From assembly GCA_017540545.1 (NCBI GenBank), contig JAFYAV010000002.1:114588-178587 (forward strand): 64,000 bases of DNA. Reading direction: 5' to 3'. Shown piece after piece: positions 26,057 to 33,940 of this stretch (positions within the stretch are counted from its first letter, which is position 1; each line of letters starts with the position of its first letter). Source of the stretch: Candidatus Saccharimonadota bacterium (GTDB lineage Bacteria; Patescibacteriota; Saccharimonadia; Saccharimonadales; Saccharimonadaceae). The notes beneath the pieces were generated by a model. The model worked only from the letters and a program-made list of their open reading frames with translations, was not told the DNA's origin and ran no database searches. Made by a program: the position numbers and the translations under genes.

Positions 26057-26581
26057 ATGAATAATAAAAATCAAGGCGTCGCAGAACTAATTACGGATAG
26101 CTTTTTCGCATTACTTCAACGAAAAGACTTCACGGAAATCAGTATTTCAGAAATAGTCCAGCATGCAGGAGTAGGCCGCGCCTCTTTCTACCGAAACTTT
26201 TCCAGCAAGGAAGATATCGCGAAGCGCTGGACGTCCAACGTCACGAAGCGCTTCCTCAACGAATCCGGCATTAGGGACTTGCCATACGGTAGTCGTGACT
26301 ACTTCATAAAGTTATTTACACACCTATATGCTACCCGCGTTAGGGCCAAATTAATTTGCGACGCGAATTTGATCTACATATTACGCGACGAATTCAACGA
26401 CAGTTACCTCAACAGCCATATCGGCGAAGATGAGTATCAATCATATTACCTCATTGGCGGCATCTTCAATGTCTATCTTCATTGGCTGCTCAAAGGCTGC
26501 CAAGAATCCCCGGATCAAATCGCAAACAAGATTATCGAATTAAATATAAGAGCAAAAGGGAGCAAAAAGGATATATCATGA
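26057..26581 (+). CDS. TetR/AcrR family transcriptional regulator
   Basis: 174 aa. The N-terminal helix-turn-helix is clear: ITDSFFALLQRKDFTEISIS, EIVQHAGVGRASFYRNFSSK, EDI. The rest is a helical ligand/dimerisation domain with no recognisable ligand. Its stop overlaps the next start as ATGA, so it is co-translated with the membrane hydrolase and likely regulates its own operon. Confidence 0.9.
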   Translation: MNNKNQGVAELITDSFFALLQRKDFTEISISEIVQHAGVGRASFYRNFSSKEDIAKRWTSNVTKRFLNESGIRDLPYGSRDYFIKLFTHLYATRVRAKLICDANLIYILRDEFNDSYLNSHIGEDEYQSYYLIGGIFNVYLHWLLKGCQESPDQIANKIIELNIRAKGSKKDIS

Positions 26582-27711
26582 AAAAATTCGCAAAAATTTT
26601 AGGAATAATCTTCGCCATACTAATCGTAATAGGTATAGGAATATTCATGCTACTCAACAAAACTATATTCATGAAGCATCCTGAACTATCCGGGAATCCA
26701 GAAACAGGGAAATGGTATGATATTACACCGCAAGACGCAAAATCCTCAGACGGCAGCAGCTGGCACGGACTCTTTAATTTAGGTAAAGATAAGAATAAAG
26801 TTGTCGTATATTTCTTTGGTGGAGGCGTCAGTATTACACCAGAAACATCTGAAGGCGGTAGCAAATTCTATGCAACTAACATGACGGCGCAAGACTTTGT
26901 TGCACTTGGCGGCATCGGCAGCGACGCCGAAGAAAACCCATTCAAAGACTGGACCAAAATAGTCGTCCCTTACGCCTCCGGCGACTTTCATGCCGGCACA
27001 GGCGAATATAGATATACCGACGAAAACGGGAAAGAGAAAGTCATCTATCATAATGGCTATAATAATTATTCGCAATTAATGAACAAGGTTAAAAAGTACA
27101 TCAGCTATGACGATGTAGAGTCTCTGCTCGTAACTGGCTTTAGTGCGGGCGGCTTCGCAACATCCCTGCTTGCGGACGACGTGATCAACTATTTTCCAAA
27201 TACCGAAAACATAACTGTCGCCGTAGATAGCTCGCTTCTCATATACAAAGACTGGCATAAGACCGCAACCGAACTCTGGAAGAGTCCGGCAGAAATCAGC
27301 GATCGTCTTACTGGAAATAATATTGTCCTAGATAGTCTCGTAGCACTACACGAAAAGCGCGGCAATCAAGTTAAAATACTATTTGATTGCTCAGTCAGAG
27401 ACGATACTCTCCAGCAATACCAGGGCTATATCGATAATGGCAAAATGGAACAGTCGAAAGATAACAGCGACAAATTCCAAATCGCCCTCAAGCAAATGGT
27501 AAAAGATCTGCAAGACAAGATTGACGGAGTCGGGATATATATTTGGGAGTACGGAACTCACGACGATTGGAATGGCACACAGCATACAATCATTTCATCA
27601 AACTTCGTCGAAAAACTAGAGAACGACAAAAGCGTCGCCGACTGGATGATTGATGCCGTAAATGGCGAGGTGAAGAACTATGGCCTCGGCTTGCTAGATA
27701 AAGAGTTTTAG
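26578..27711 (+). CDS. Membrane-anchored alpha/beta hydrolase, pectin acetylesterase/Notum-like
   Basis: 377 aa. An N-terminal TM anchor (about 5-25) precedes an extracellular hydrolase domain: KVVVYFFGGGVSITPETS (oxyanion-hole region), VPYASGDFHAGTG, and the nucleophile elbow LLVTGFSAGGFA with the expected Ser; HDDWNGTQHT near the C-terminus may hold the acid/His. This order matches the PAE/Notum carboxylesterase family, which removes acetyl or acyl groups from polysaccharides or lipidated proteins. Start chosen at 26578 (AAAAAGG upstream, ATGA overlap with tetR). Substrate unknown. Confidence 0.8.
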   Translation: MKKFAKILGIIFAILIVIGIGIFMLLNKTIFMKHPELSGNPETGKWYDITPQDAKSSDGSSWHGLFNLGKDKNKVVVYFFGGGVSITPETSEGGSKFYATNMTAQDFVALGGIGSDAEENPFKDWTKIVVPYASGDFHAGTGEYRYTDENGKEKVIYHNGYNNYSQLMNKVKKYISYDDVESLLVTGFSAGGFATSLLADDVINYFPNTENITVAVDSSLLIYKDWHKTATELWKSPAEISDRLTGNNIVLDSLVALHEKRGNQVKILFDCSVRDDTLQQYQGYIDNGKMEQSKDNSDKFQIALKQMVKDLQDKIDGVGIYIWEYGTHDDWNGTQHTIISSNFVEKLENDKSVADWMIDAVNGEVKNYGLGLLDKEF

Positions 27712-27752
27712 TGCCATTTTGCGATTCTTCATTTATGCTTAAACATAAAAAA

Positions 27753-27796
27753 TAATCTGTAATTTTGGACTTTTTCAAGTTCAAAGTTACAGATTA
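27753..27796 (-). terminator. Long hairpin terminator, displaced from tRNA-Ala
   Basis: Two 20-nt arms pair along their full length (two G-T pairs) around a 4-nt loop; read on the minus strand the stem is followed by a T-rich run. It lies just past the orphan tRNA 3' fragment, where the terminator of the tRNA-Ala gene would originally be. Confidence 0.75.
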
Positions 27797-27812
27797 CCTA
27801 CATATCTACAAA

Positions 27813-27865
27813 TGGTGGAGCATAAGAGACTCGAACTCTTAACCTCCTGCTTGCGAAGCGGGTGC
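27813..27865 (-). repeat. Displaced 3' half of tRNA-Ala (attachment-site scar)
   Basis: Matches 29653-29705 of the intact tRNA-Ala at 48 of 53 positions, including the encoded CCA, T arm and 3' side of the anticodon arm, then diverges abruptly. It lacks the D arm and acceptor 5' strand, so it cannot fold as a tRNA. Confidence 0.8.
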
Positions 27866-28348
27866 TTGAACAATGGCAAAACGTCCGACCAAAACTTCGG
27901 CGAAGGCGTGAAGAGTGGTGTTCAATCTAAGAATAACGCAGTCTACAATGCGGGCTACCAACAAGGCCTACAGGGTAAGAAAGGCTTCGACGCTGCGCTC
28001 AAGATTCATTCTCCATCCCGCGAAATGATGAAGTAGGCAAGATTCTTCTCCGAAGGTATCGCAATCGATATTCTCAACAATGCCGAGACGGTTTCGAACG
28101 CAGCAAAAGAAGTTGCAGCCGCAGCAAATACATCATTCTCGGATTTCCTAGATCCAGTAGGAATTGATGTCGCGAGTAAATTCATAGACCTCAATGGCGA
28201 CATGGAAACAAGCCTATCTGACGTAATTGAAGCCAACGCGCAAACGCATATCGTAGTAAAAGTCGGCGAAGATACACTCATCGATAAAGTCGTCGAGGAT
28301 ATCAACGCCAGTAGCTTCTTATCGGATAGGGGAGTAATCAATATTTAG
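27866..28348 (+). pseudogene. Phage tail tape-measure protein C-terminal remnant
   Basis: The frame reads GVKSGVQSKNNAVYNAGYQ, then FDAALKIHSPSREMMK, an in-frame TAG at 28034-28036, then ARFFSEGIAIDI and about 95 more residues to a natural stop at 28346. The IHSPSR...FFSEG signature is typical of the C-terminal end of tape-measure proteins. No other tail gene is present. The remnant abuts the tRNA scar, so it entered with an integrated element that has since been lost. Confidence 0.7.
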
Positions 28349-28842
28349 AACGGTATTTCAGATAAATCTATATTTTCAGGTTTCGTCTCGTTCTTTTTAT
28401 TCTTCGTCGTTTTAGATGATTTCTTCGATTTACTTTTTGGCTTATAACCGGTCAATGCCTCATGATATTGCTGCTTCCACCATTTAATGTCATCTTTTAA
28501 GTCCGCTATGTCTTCGTCTTTTTCCTTTAGTTTATTTTCTAGCTCATCGATTTTGTCATACAGTTTTTCTATAGGAGTATTACTAGTGCAAAAGAAATGC
28601 TTACCGAACTTTATGCATTTTTCCGACCACTCAACCCATGGCTGCATCTCACGACACATCCCCCATGTACCAAATTCGCCATCATTATCTGGCGGATCTT
28701 CGCAAACAACGAGCCCCATCTCTCGCTCTACGCGGCTATAGAAGCGCTCCTCATCTTCTCGATGAAACCGCTCGTTTTTTTCTTTTTTGCGCTTCAGAGA
28801 CTTTATCGAGAATAGACATAGAGACTCCTGAATACTTTTCAT
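28345..28842 (-). CDS. Accessory protein with a coiled coil
   Basis: 165 aa, no family recognised. A basic N-terminus, a Trp/Cys-containing middle (EFGTWGMCREMQPWVEWSEK), a strongly predicted coiled coil (about 93-130, KLYDKIDELENKLKEKDED) and a Lys-rich tail. It overlaps the last bases of the tape-measure remnant on the opposite strand and lies within the tRNA-bounded segment, so it probably came with the element. Confidence 0.6.
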   Translation of the reverse strand: MKSIQESLCLFSIKSLKRKKEKNERFHREDEERFYSRVEREMGLVVCEDPPDNDGEFGTWGMCREMQPWVEWSEKCIKFGKHFFCTSNTPIEKLYDKIDELENKLKEKDEDIADLKDDIKWWKQQYHEALTGYKPKSKSKKSSKTTKNKKNETKPENIDLSEIPF

Positions 28843-28932
28843 TAATATATCATAAGTATTCCATATATATCGCTTATGCTTTCAGTATAGCGGTAATAAT
28901 TATATAATATGCGCAAATAACAGGGGTATACG

Positions 28933-29601
28933 ATGGCTGAGATATATCAATGCGGTAATTTTGGCGCAAAGTTCTGCGACGAATGTGGAACTAAATTAGA
29001 GTGGCCAAAAGAAAAAGTCGCAAAGGTAAAAGTAGTTAAAAATAAAAAAGCAAAACGAATCGTTAAGCTAGATGTTGATCCATTAGCAGTAGATGATCTC
29101 TACGAAAGTTCCCTCGGGTTGAGCGTAGGCATTTTTTTCTTAGGAGCAGGCGGTCTCATAATCACGCCAATAATATGGTATCAACGCTACGTTATAGGCA
29201 AATGGATCAGGAATCTCATGAATCCCGACAGCGTCCCCGACTTGGTAGCCACAGACAGAATGATTCGCAGAACAAAAACTATACGCAGTTCATGTGCGGT
29301 AATATGCGCACTCAATATACTTGCATTCATTTCCGCCCTAGCAACACCTTCAAAACAAACGACGCTATGGTATACATATGACCATATGCCGTATAAAATT
29401 ATTACGTTCTTTGCTAGTATAGCGGGATTCATCATAGCAGACGCTTTAAGCAAAAAAGCGGTAAAAGTCATACGAAGCTATAAAGACGACAATAAATACG
29501 AGTTTGACCGAGAAAAGAAATACACGAATAATAGCGAGAACGGAAATAAAAACACGTCAACCCAGGACAACGACCCTGCAGACGAAGATTTTGATTTTTA
29601 G
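28933..29601 (+). CDS. Zinc-ribbon/two-TM membrane protein of unknown function
   Basis: 222 aa. The N-terminus YQCGNFGAKFCDECGTKLEW resembles a zinc-ribbon but keeps only three of the four expected cysteines. A basic linker is followed by hydrophobic segments at about 60-85, 115-135 and 150-170, then a charged Asn-rich tail. AGGGG lies 8 nt before the ATG. It sits inside the tRNA-Ala-bounded segment. Confidence 0.6.
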   Translation: MAEIYQCGNFGAKFCDECGTKLEWPKEKVAKVKVVKNKKAKRIVKLDVDPLAVDDLYESSLGLSVGIFFLGAGGLIITPIIWYQRYVIGKWIRNLMNPDSVPDLVATDRMIRRTKTIRSSCAVICALNILAFISALATPSKQTTLWYTYDHMPYKIITFFASIAGFIIADALSKKAVKVIRSYKDDNKYEFDREKKYTNNSENGNKNTSTQDNDPADEDFDF

Positions 29602-29610
29602 ACAAAACAT

Positions 29611-29637
29611 AACACTTACCCGGATTAGGTAAGTGTT
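29611..29637. terminator. Hairpin between the accessory gene and tRNA-Ala
   Basis: AACACTTACC (29611-29620) pairs perfectly with GGTAAGTGTT (29628-29637). It could stop transcription from either side; T-runs are weak. Confidence 0.5.
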
Positions 29638-29652
29638 AGTGAAATTCAAATT

Positions 29653-29729
29653 TGGTGGAGTATAAGAGACTCGAACTCTTGACCTCCTGCTTGCAAAGCA
29701 GGCGCTCTAGCCAACTGAGCTAATACCCC
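29653..29729 (-). tRNA. tRNA-Ala (UGC)
   Basis: Acceptor GGGGTAT/ATACTCC, D arm GCTC/GAGC, anticodon stem CCTGC/GCAGG with loop TTTGCAA (anticodon TGC), T loop TTCGAGT. CCA is encoded at 29653-29655. Length is 77 nt. Confidence 0.96.
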
Positions 29730-29762
29730 AATCCTAACGGGTATTCGTTCAATGTCAACTAG

Positions 29763-29782
29763 AGCCAACCGAGCTAATACCC
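29763..29782 (-). repeat. Duplicated 5' end of tRNA-Ala
   Basis: On the minus strand GGGTATTAGCTC then GGTTGGCT, identical to the start of the intact tRNA except for one base. It lies 33 nt upstream of the intact gene, without the remaining tRNA. Confidence 0.65.
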
Positions 29783-29812
29783 AAAATGTTAACCCCCCTA
29801 TATAACAATAAA

Positions 29813-29838
29813 GGGATAAGCGGGGGGGCGCTTATCCC
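29813..29838 (-). terminator. Hairpin after the hemolysin III gene
   Basis: GGGATAAGCG pairs with CGCTTATCCC around a C6 loop on the minus strand, followed by TTTATTGTT. Confidence 0.6.
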
Positions 29839-29903
29839 ACACACATAATAGCACAGTCGCAAAAAATATGCAACAAAATTCATGTGACTTTTTCATAAGC
29901 TCT

Positions 29904-30581
29904 TTACATCACAAAAAATAACACCAATAGGCCGTGAAAAATACTGCCAATTACGACCATGACATGAAAGACCGAATGCGCATAACGTGCCTTTGCCCTT
30001 AGGCCAAACAGCACCGCACCGGCCGTATATGCGACGCCACCACAAAAGAGTAAAGAAATCGCCATCGGTGGTAAAACCGTCATAAGCTGCGGCAAAGATA
30101 GAATGATACACCAACCTAAAGCAATATAGCAAGCCATCGAAAACGGAAAATATTTATTCACGTCAATCGCATTTAAAACTATCCCCACAATTGACATTGC
30201 CCAAACCACACCAAATATCACCCACGCCAGAGCCGGATCGGCTTTTGCGAGCGCACAGACCGTAATCGGCGTATATGTACCAGCAATCAACAAAAACACC
30301 GAACAGTGATCCAAAACCCGCATCACCTCTTTGCCCCTTACGCGCGGCGACAAACCATGATAAATTGCAGAGATAACGTATAGCAATATCATACAGGCGC
30401 CAAATACAATCCCCGTCAAAACAGCCGCTACGCTACCGTGGATTGCACCACGAATAATGCATAACACTAGCAGGGCAACACCGAGCGCAGCCCCCACAAT
30501 ATGTGCTACCATGCCAAAGATTTCTTCACCTTTCACGTAATCTGGCAACCTTTGCCTAAGCGATCTTTTTTGTTTCTCCAT
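29904..30581 (-). CDS. Hemolysin III family membrane protein (PAQR/AdipoR-like)
   Basis: 225 aa with seven TM helices. The family's metal-site residues are visible: SAIYHGLS near TM2, a conserved Asp in VLDHCSVFLLIAGTYTP, and HSVFHVMVVIGSIFH at the end. Members are integral-membrane hydrolase-like proteins; a true hemolytic role is not established here. Leaderless: TACAAT lies 6 nt before the ATG. Confidence 0.9.
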   Translation of the reverse strand: MEKQKRSLRQRLPDYVKGEEIFGMVAHIVGAALGVALLVLCIIRGAIHGSVAAVLTGIVFGACMILLYVISAIYHGLSPRVRGKEVMRVLDHCSVFLLIAGTYTPITVCALAKADPALAWVIFGVVWAMSIVGIVLNAIDVNKYFPFSMACYIALGWCIILSLPQLMTVLPPMAISLLFCGGVAYTAGAVLFGLRAKARYAHSVFHVMVVIGSIFHGLLVLFFVM

Positions 30582-30587
30582 AAGCTA

Positions 30588-30593
30588 ATTGTA
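30588..30593 (-). promoter_or_regulatory. Extended -10 box (TGTTACAAT) of the hemolysin III gene
   Basis: TACAAT on the minus strand 6 nt before the ATG at 30581, with TGT in front. Confidence 0.65.
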
Positions 30594-30640
30594 ACATCTA
30601 GGGCGTGCTAAAATATATTTATACTAATCGAGCCATCCAA

Positions 30641-31576
30641 ATGATACGATTCTATAAAACCGACCCAGAAACCGAAAAAATCGCCCGCATCGACGAAGCA
30701 ACGGAGGACTGCTGGATAGATATGGTCTCTCCGACGGATGAAGAGATATCGGAGGTATTAAAAATCACCGGCGTTAATTCCGATTTTCTCACAAAAATGC
30801 GCGACGACGACGAGCTACCTCGCATCGAAACATCGCCAGACGCGACCTTAGTCGTCATTGACGTGCCCGCCATCAACGAAAATACAAAATATGTCACCTA
30901 TCCAATCGGTATTATTATTACGAATAACAACTATGTCATTACCGTATCGCCTCGCAAAACCCAAATTCTCCACAATTACCGCGTTAATCAAATCGCAGAA
31001 TTTCATACTGCTAAGAAAACTCGTTTTGCTATTCAAATTATCAACACAGCCGCCGCCGAGTATCTTCGCATCTTGACCGCCATCTATAATACAATCGAAG
31101 ACAAAGAAAATGCTCTCCAGAAAGCCACCACCAACGGCGACCTTGTCGATCTACTCATGACCGAAAAAACGCTCGTTTACTTCACTACGTCGCTCAAAGA
31201 AAACAACTCTGTACTCGAGCGTATCAGCAAAGGATCTATTCTTCCGCTGTCCGAAGGCGACGACGACATGCTTGAGGATGCCATAATAGAAACTGGCCAG
31301 GCTATCGACATGGCCGGAATCTATCGCGAAATCATCCAGTCCATGACCGAAACTTACGCAACAATTGTCAGCAATAACCAAAACAACATCATGAAATTTC
31401 TTGCCGGCATCACTATTGTTCTCTCAATTCCAACCATGATTTCTTCATTTTTGGGCATGAATGTCCAACTCGGCATTATTGGTACAAGTCCACTATCCGC
31501 CTGGATTATTTTAGTTGGATCCTTCGTCGTTTCTATTGCCACTGCACTCATATTGAAGAAGAAAGGGCTCCTATAA
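30641..31576 (+). CDS. CorA-family magnesium/divalent cation channel
   Basis: 311 aa. A cytoplasmic alpha/beta domain and long helices (about 1-250) precede two C-terminal TM helices; the pore signature GMN is present in SSFLGMNVQL. The start is placed at ATG 30641; an in-frame GTG at 30605 overlaps TAAAAT/TATACT sequences that look like the promoter. It pairs divergently with the hemolysin III gene. Confidence 0.92.
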   Translation: MIRFYKTDPETEKIARIDEATEDCWIDMVSPTDEEISEVLKITGVNSDFLTKMRDDDELPRIETSPDATLVVIDVPAINENTKYVTYPIGIIITNNNYVITVSPRKTQILHNYRVNQIAEFHTAKKTRFAIQIINTAAAEYLRILTAIYNTIEDKENALQKATTNGDLVDLLMTEKTLVYFTTSLKENNSVLERISKGSILPLSEGDDDMLEDAIIETGQAIDMAGIYREIIQSMTETYATIVSNNQNNIMKFLAGITIVLSIPTMISSFLGMNVQLGIIGTSPLSAWIILVGSFVVSIATALILKKKGLL

Positions 31577-31580
31577 AAAT

Positions 31581-32159
31581 ATGAAAGCCGAAATTGAAGC
31601 AAAATTCCTCAATGTCGATAAGGAGAACATTCGCAAACTGCTCAAGAATATTGGCGCCGAACTAGTTGCGCCCGAACGCCTAATGAATCGCGCAGTTTTT
31701 GACGGTAAGCGGAAATCGGAATACTATCGCGTCCGCAACGAGGGCAATCAAATTACTATGTCTTTCAAGCGCGAGGAGAAGCGCAGTATCGAGGGCATGA
31801 AAGAAATCTGCCTCACCGTCGATAACTACAACAATGCCGTCGAATTTCTCACTTCGCTTGCTGGCAAACCGAAGGCACTTCAAGAAACTTATCGTGAGTC
31901 ATGGGTAAAGGACGGCGTCGAAATCGACATCGACACTTGGCCATGGATTCCGTCCTTCATAGAGATAGAAGGGAAGTCTACTGAAGCTGTCAAAGGAATC
32001 GCCGATAAGCTTGGGCTCAAAATGGTTGACGCCAAATACGGCTCCGTCGGGATTGCCTATCGACAAGTATTCGACGTTACCGACGAAGACATCAATGACA
32101 TGCCCGAAATTAAGTTTACCGACATTCCGGAATGGCTCGAAAAACGTCGCAAACAATAA
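31581..32159 (+). CDS. CYTH-domain protein (class IV adenylate cyclase/triphosphatase family)
   Basis: 192 aa beginning with the signature MKAEIEAKF (ExExK). It has the alternating charged strands of a triphosphate tunnel (YYRVRNEGNQITMSFKRE, GVEIDIDTWPWIPSFIEIEG). Family members hydrolyse inorganic or nucleoside triphosphates or thiamine triphosphate, or make cAMP; substrate not decidable here. It follows corA after 4 nt. Confidence 0.88.
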   Translation: MKAEIEAKFLNVDKENIRKLLKNIGAELVAPERLMNRAVFDGKRKSEYYRVRNEGNQITMSFKREEKRSIEGMKEICLTVDNYNNAVEFLTSLAGKPKALQETYRESWVKDGVEIDIDTWPWIPSFIEIEGKSTEAVKGIADKLGLKMVDAKYGSVGIAYRQVFDVTDEDINDMPEIKFTDIPEWLEKRRKQ

Positions 32160-32165
32160 TATAAT
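32160..32165 (+). promoter_or_regulatory. -10 box of a leaderless promoter (TATAAT)
   Basis: Ends 6 nt before the ATG at 32172 and overlaps the stop of the CYTH gene. Confidence 0.6.
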
Positions 32166-32171
32166 ATTAGT

Positions 32172-32753
32172 ATGCCAGAGAATAAAAACACCGAAATCAT
32201 CGAAGGACAAGTCGTCAACCACAACCCCAAGAGCAGCAAAAAGCTCCTTGCTCCTGCATTTGTCGATATTATCATGCTGGTTCTTGGCATCTGTCTCCTT
32301 ATTTGGGCAGACAAAGTCGTCAATGGTATCTCAATGGCTATTGGCGGTTTATTTATTCTCTACGCTCTATACAACTTCATTGCCTTCTTCCGCGCAGACA
32401 AGAAGAGCTCTGAGGTTACCAAACTTATCACCGGAATTGCCATGGTAATTGCTGGTATTTTTCTCATCACGCAGACTAACTTCATCAAAGAGCTGATTTC
32501 TTTCGTAGTGGGAATTTTCATTATTATTGAAAGTATGCTTCGCCTTCAAGACGCACTCAAAATTCGCGCCCTTAATAAGGATCTTGCCAAATGGCCACTC
32601 ATCTTATCGTGCGTCAGTCTCGTCTGTGGCGTCCTCTGCATCCTTGGTAAACTACTAATCCCCGACGTCTTTCTTCAAATCCTCGGCATAATGCTTGTTG
32701 TTTTTAGCTTTGCCGATATATCCGGTCTGCTCACAATCCGCAAAAATAGCTGA
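32172..32753 (+). CDS. DUF308/HdeD-like membrane protein
   Basis: 193 aa. A polar N-terminus (1-25) and six short hydrophobic helices in three pairs, with the repeated motif pattern of HdeD/DUF308 proteins (IMLVLGICLLIWADKVVNG..., GIAMVIAGIFLIT, LGIMLVVFSFADI). Function of the family is poorly defined; HdeD is linked to acid stress in enterics. Confidence 0.8.
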   Translation: MPENKNTEIIEGQVVNHNPKSSKKLLAPAFVDIIMLVLGICLLIWADKVVNGISMAIGGLFILYALYNFIAFFRADKKSSEVTKLITGIAMVIAGIFLITQTNFIKELISFVVGIFIIIESMLRLQDALKIRALNKDLAKWPLILSCVSLVCGVLCILGKLLIPDVFLQILGIMLVVFSFADISGLLTIRKNS

Positions 32754-32784
32754 ATTATCATTGTTTTAACGGTTGCGCTTATGC

Positions 32785-32790
32785 TAAAAT
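32785..32790 (+). promoter_or_regulatory. Extended -10 box (TGCTAAAAT) of the VirB6-like operon
   Basis: TAAAAT preceded by TGC, 7 nt before the ATG at 32798. Confidence 0.6.
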
Positions 32791-32797
32791 AATAAAT

Positions 32798-33940
32798 ATG
32801 AACGATGATGGGGTCGGGATATCTATTCCTCATAATGATCAACCTACCGACGCGCCAAACGAAGCGCCAGCCATTGATGAAGTAGCCGATAACGAATCGA
32901 CCACTTTGAATATCAATGCGCCAGATAGTATCAATCAAAATCCAGAGGAGCAATTAGAGTCAAACATCCCGGAAGAACCAATTCAGCCCGCCCAAATGAC
33001 CAATCCTTACAGCAGTAGCAACAGTGGCCGCGTATATAAGAATCCATTCAGAAACCGCGACCGCAACGAAACTACTTCTTCGGTAGACACCGGCAATGTA
33101 GCGCCACCATCCTTCAGCGATACCACGACAACCAATCCGCTAGCACCACAGCCAAACCGCGACCGCAAAAAGGTCATAAAGATTGCCGGCATCAGCGTCG
33201 GAGTAATAGCATTAATTGCAATCATATTTTTAGTCATTATCCCGCTCATATCAAATATCATTCGCGATCAAAGGCTATCAGCAAATAATCGCGAAATTAG
33301 AGCCGTCTTCAATAAATACGCCAATTTTGTATTAAACGGGACCGACTCCGATGAAGAAATTGGCGAATATGACCCCAACAAAATCTACAATATTAACTCT
33401 CTCTACCGCAAAGACGACGCTAAAGCTCTTGCCGCCTTCTATAAAGAAGCCAACGAAAAGTATGCTAAGGTTAAAGAAAAAGTCAACGAGCTATATTCCG
33501 AAGACGACGAATACCGCACAAGGCTCGCAGCTTACAGCGCCGTTTTCTCTCTGTCGTACTCACATGCAATCTTAGGCGACTATCCTGAAAAAGACTTTGT
33601 CGAAACATTCATAACCGAAGGTGAAGACATCGCCGCCCAAAACGTCAAAGATTTCTATGCAGATTACCAAACGGAAGACTACTCCTCGACTTATATCGGC
33701 GACGCAGTCAACTACTATGACACTGTTCTTGATGTTCTTAAATACTATTCTAATCACGGCTGCACCGGTAACAAAATTCTAAGTGGCGCTTGTTTCAACC
33801 AATTCAGCGAAGACCCCACATTTAAAAGAATTGTTAGCGCCCAAAATGACGCCCTCGAGCGAAAACGTACCGTTATGATGGATGCCAATAATAATGTTTG
33901 TGAAAAACTATGGAGTATATATGAACAAATTAAGGAATAG
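32798..33940 (+). CDS. Single-TM protein encoded with the VirB6-like protein
   Basis: 380 aa, family not recognised. A disordered acidic/Asn/Pro-rich cytoplasmic N-terminus (about 1-120), one TM helix (about 127-150) and an extracellular alpha-helical domain (EKYAKVKEKVNELYSED, Tyr-rich). The 3' end overlaps the next gene by 20 nt, so the two are translated together. It may be a partner of the secretion membrane protein (inference). Confidence 0.7.
   Translation: MNDDGVGISIPHNDQPTDAPNEAPAIDEVADNESTTLNINAPDSINQNPEEQLESNIPEEPIQPAQMTNPYSSSNSGRVYKNPFRNRDRNETTSSVDTGNVAPPSFSDTTTTNPLAPQPNRDRKKVIKIAGISVGVIALIAIIFLVIIPLISNIIRDQRLSANNREIRAVFNKYANFVLNGTDSDEEIGEYDPNKIYNINSLYRKDDAKALAAFYKEANEKYAKVKEKVNELYSEDDEYRTRLAAYSAVFSLSYSHAILGDYPEKDFVETFITEGEDIAAQNVKDFYADYQTEDYSSTYIGDAVNYYDTVLDVLKYYSNHGCTGNKILSGACFNQFSEDPTFKRIVSAQNDALERKRTVMMDANNNVCEKLWSIYEQIKE

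Noticed and set aside
27813..27865. Functional tRNA-Ala (CGC)
   Set aside because: The D arm and the 5' acceptor strand are absent and the anticodon stem has a C-A mismatch.
27812..28036. 74-aa ORF starting in the tRNA fragment
   Set aside because: Its first codons are tRNA sequence read in reverse; only the part from about 27880 resembles a protein and it belongs to the tape-measure remnant.
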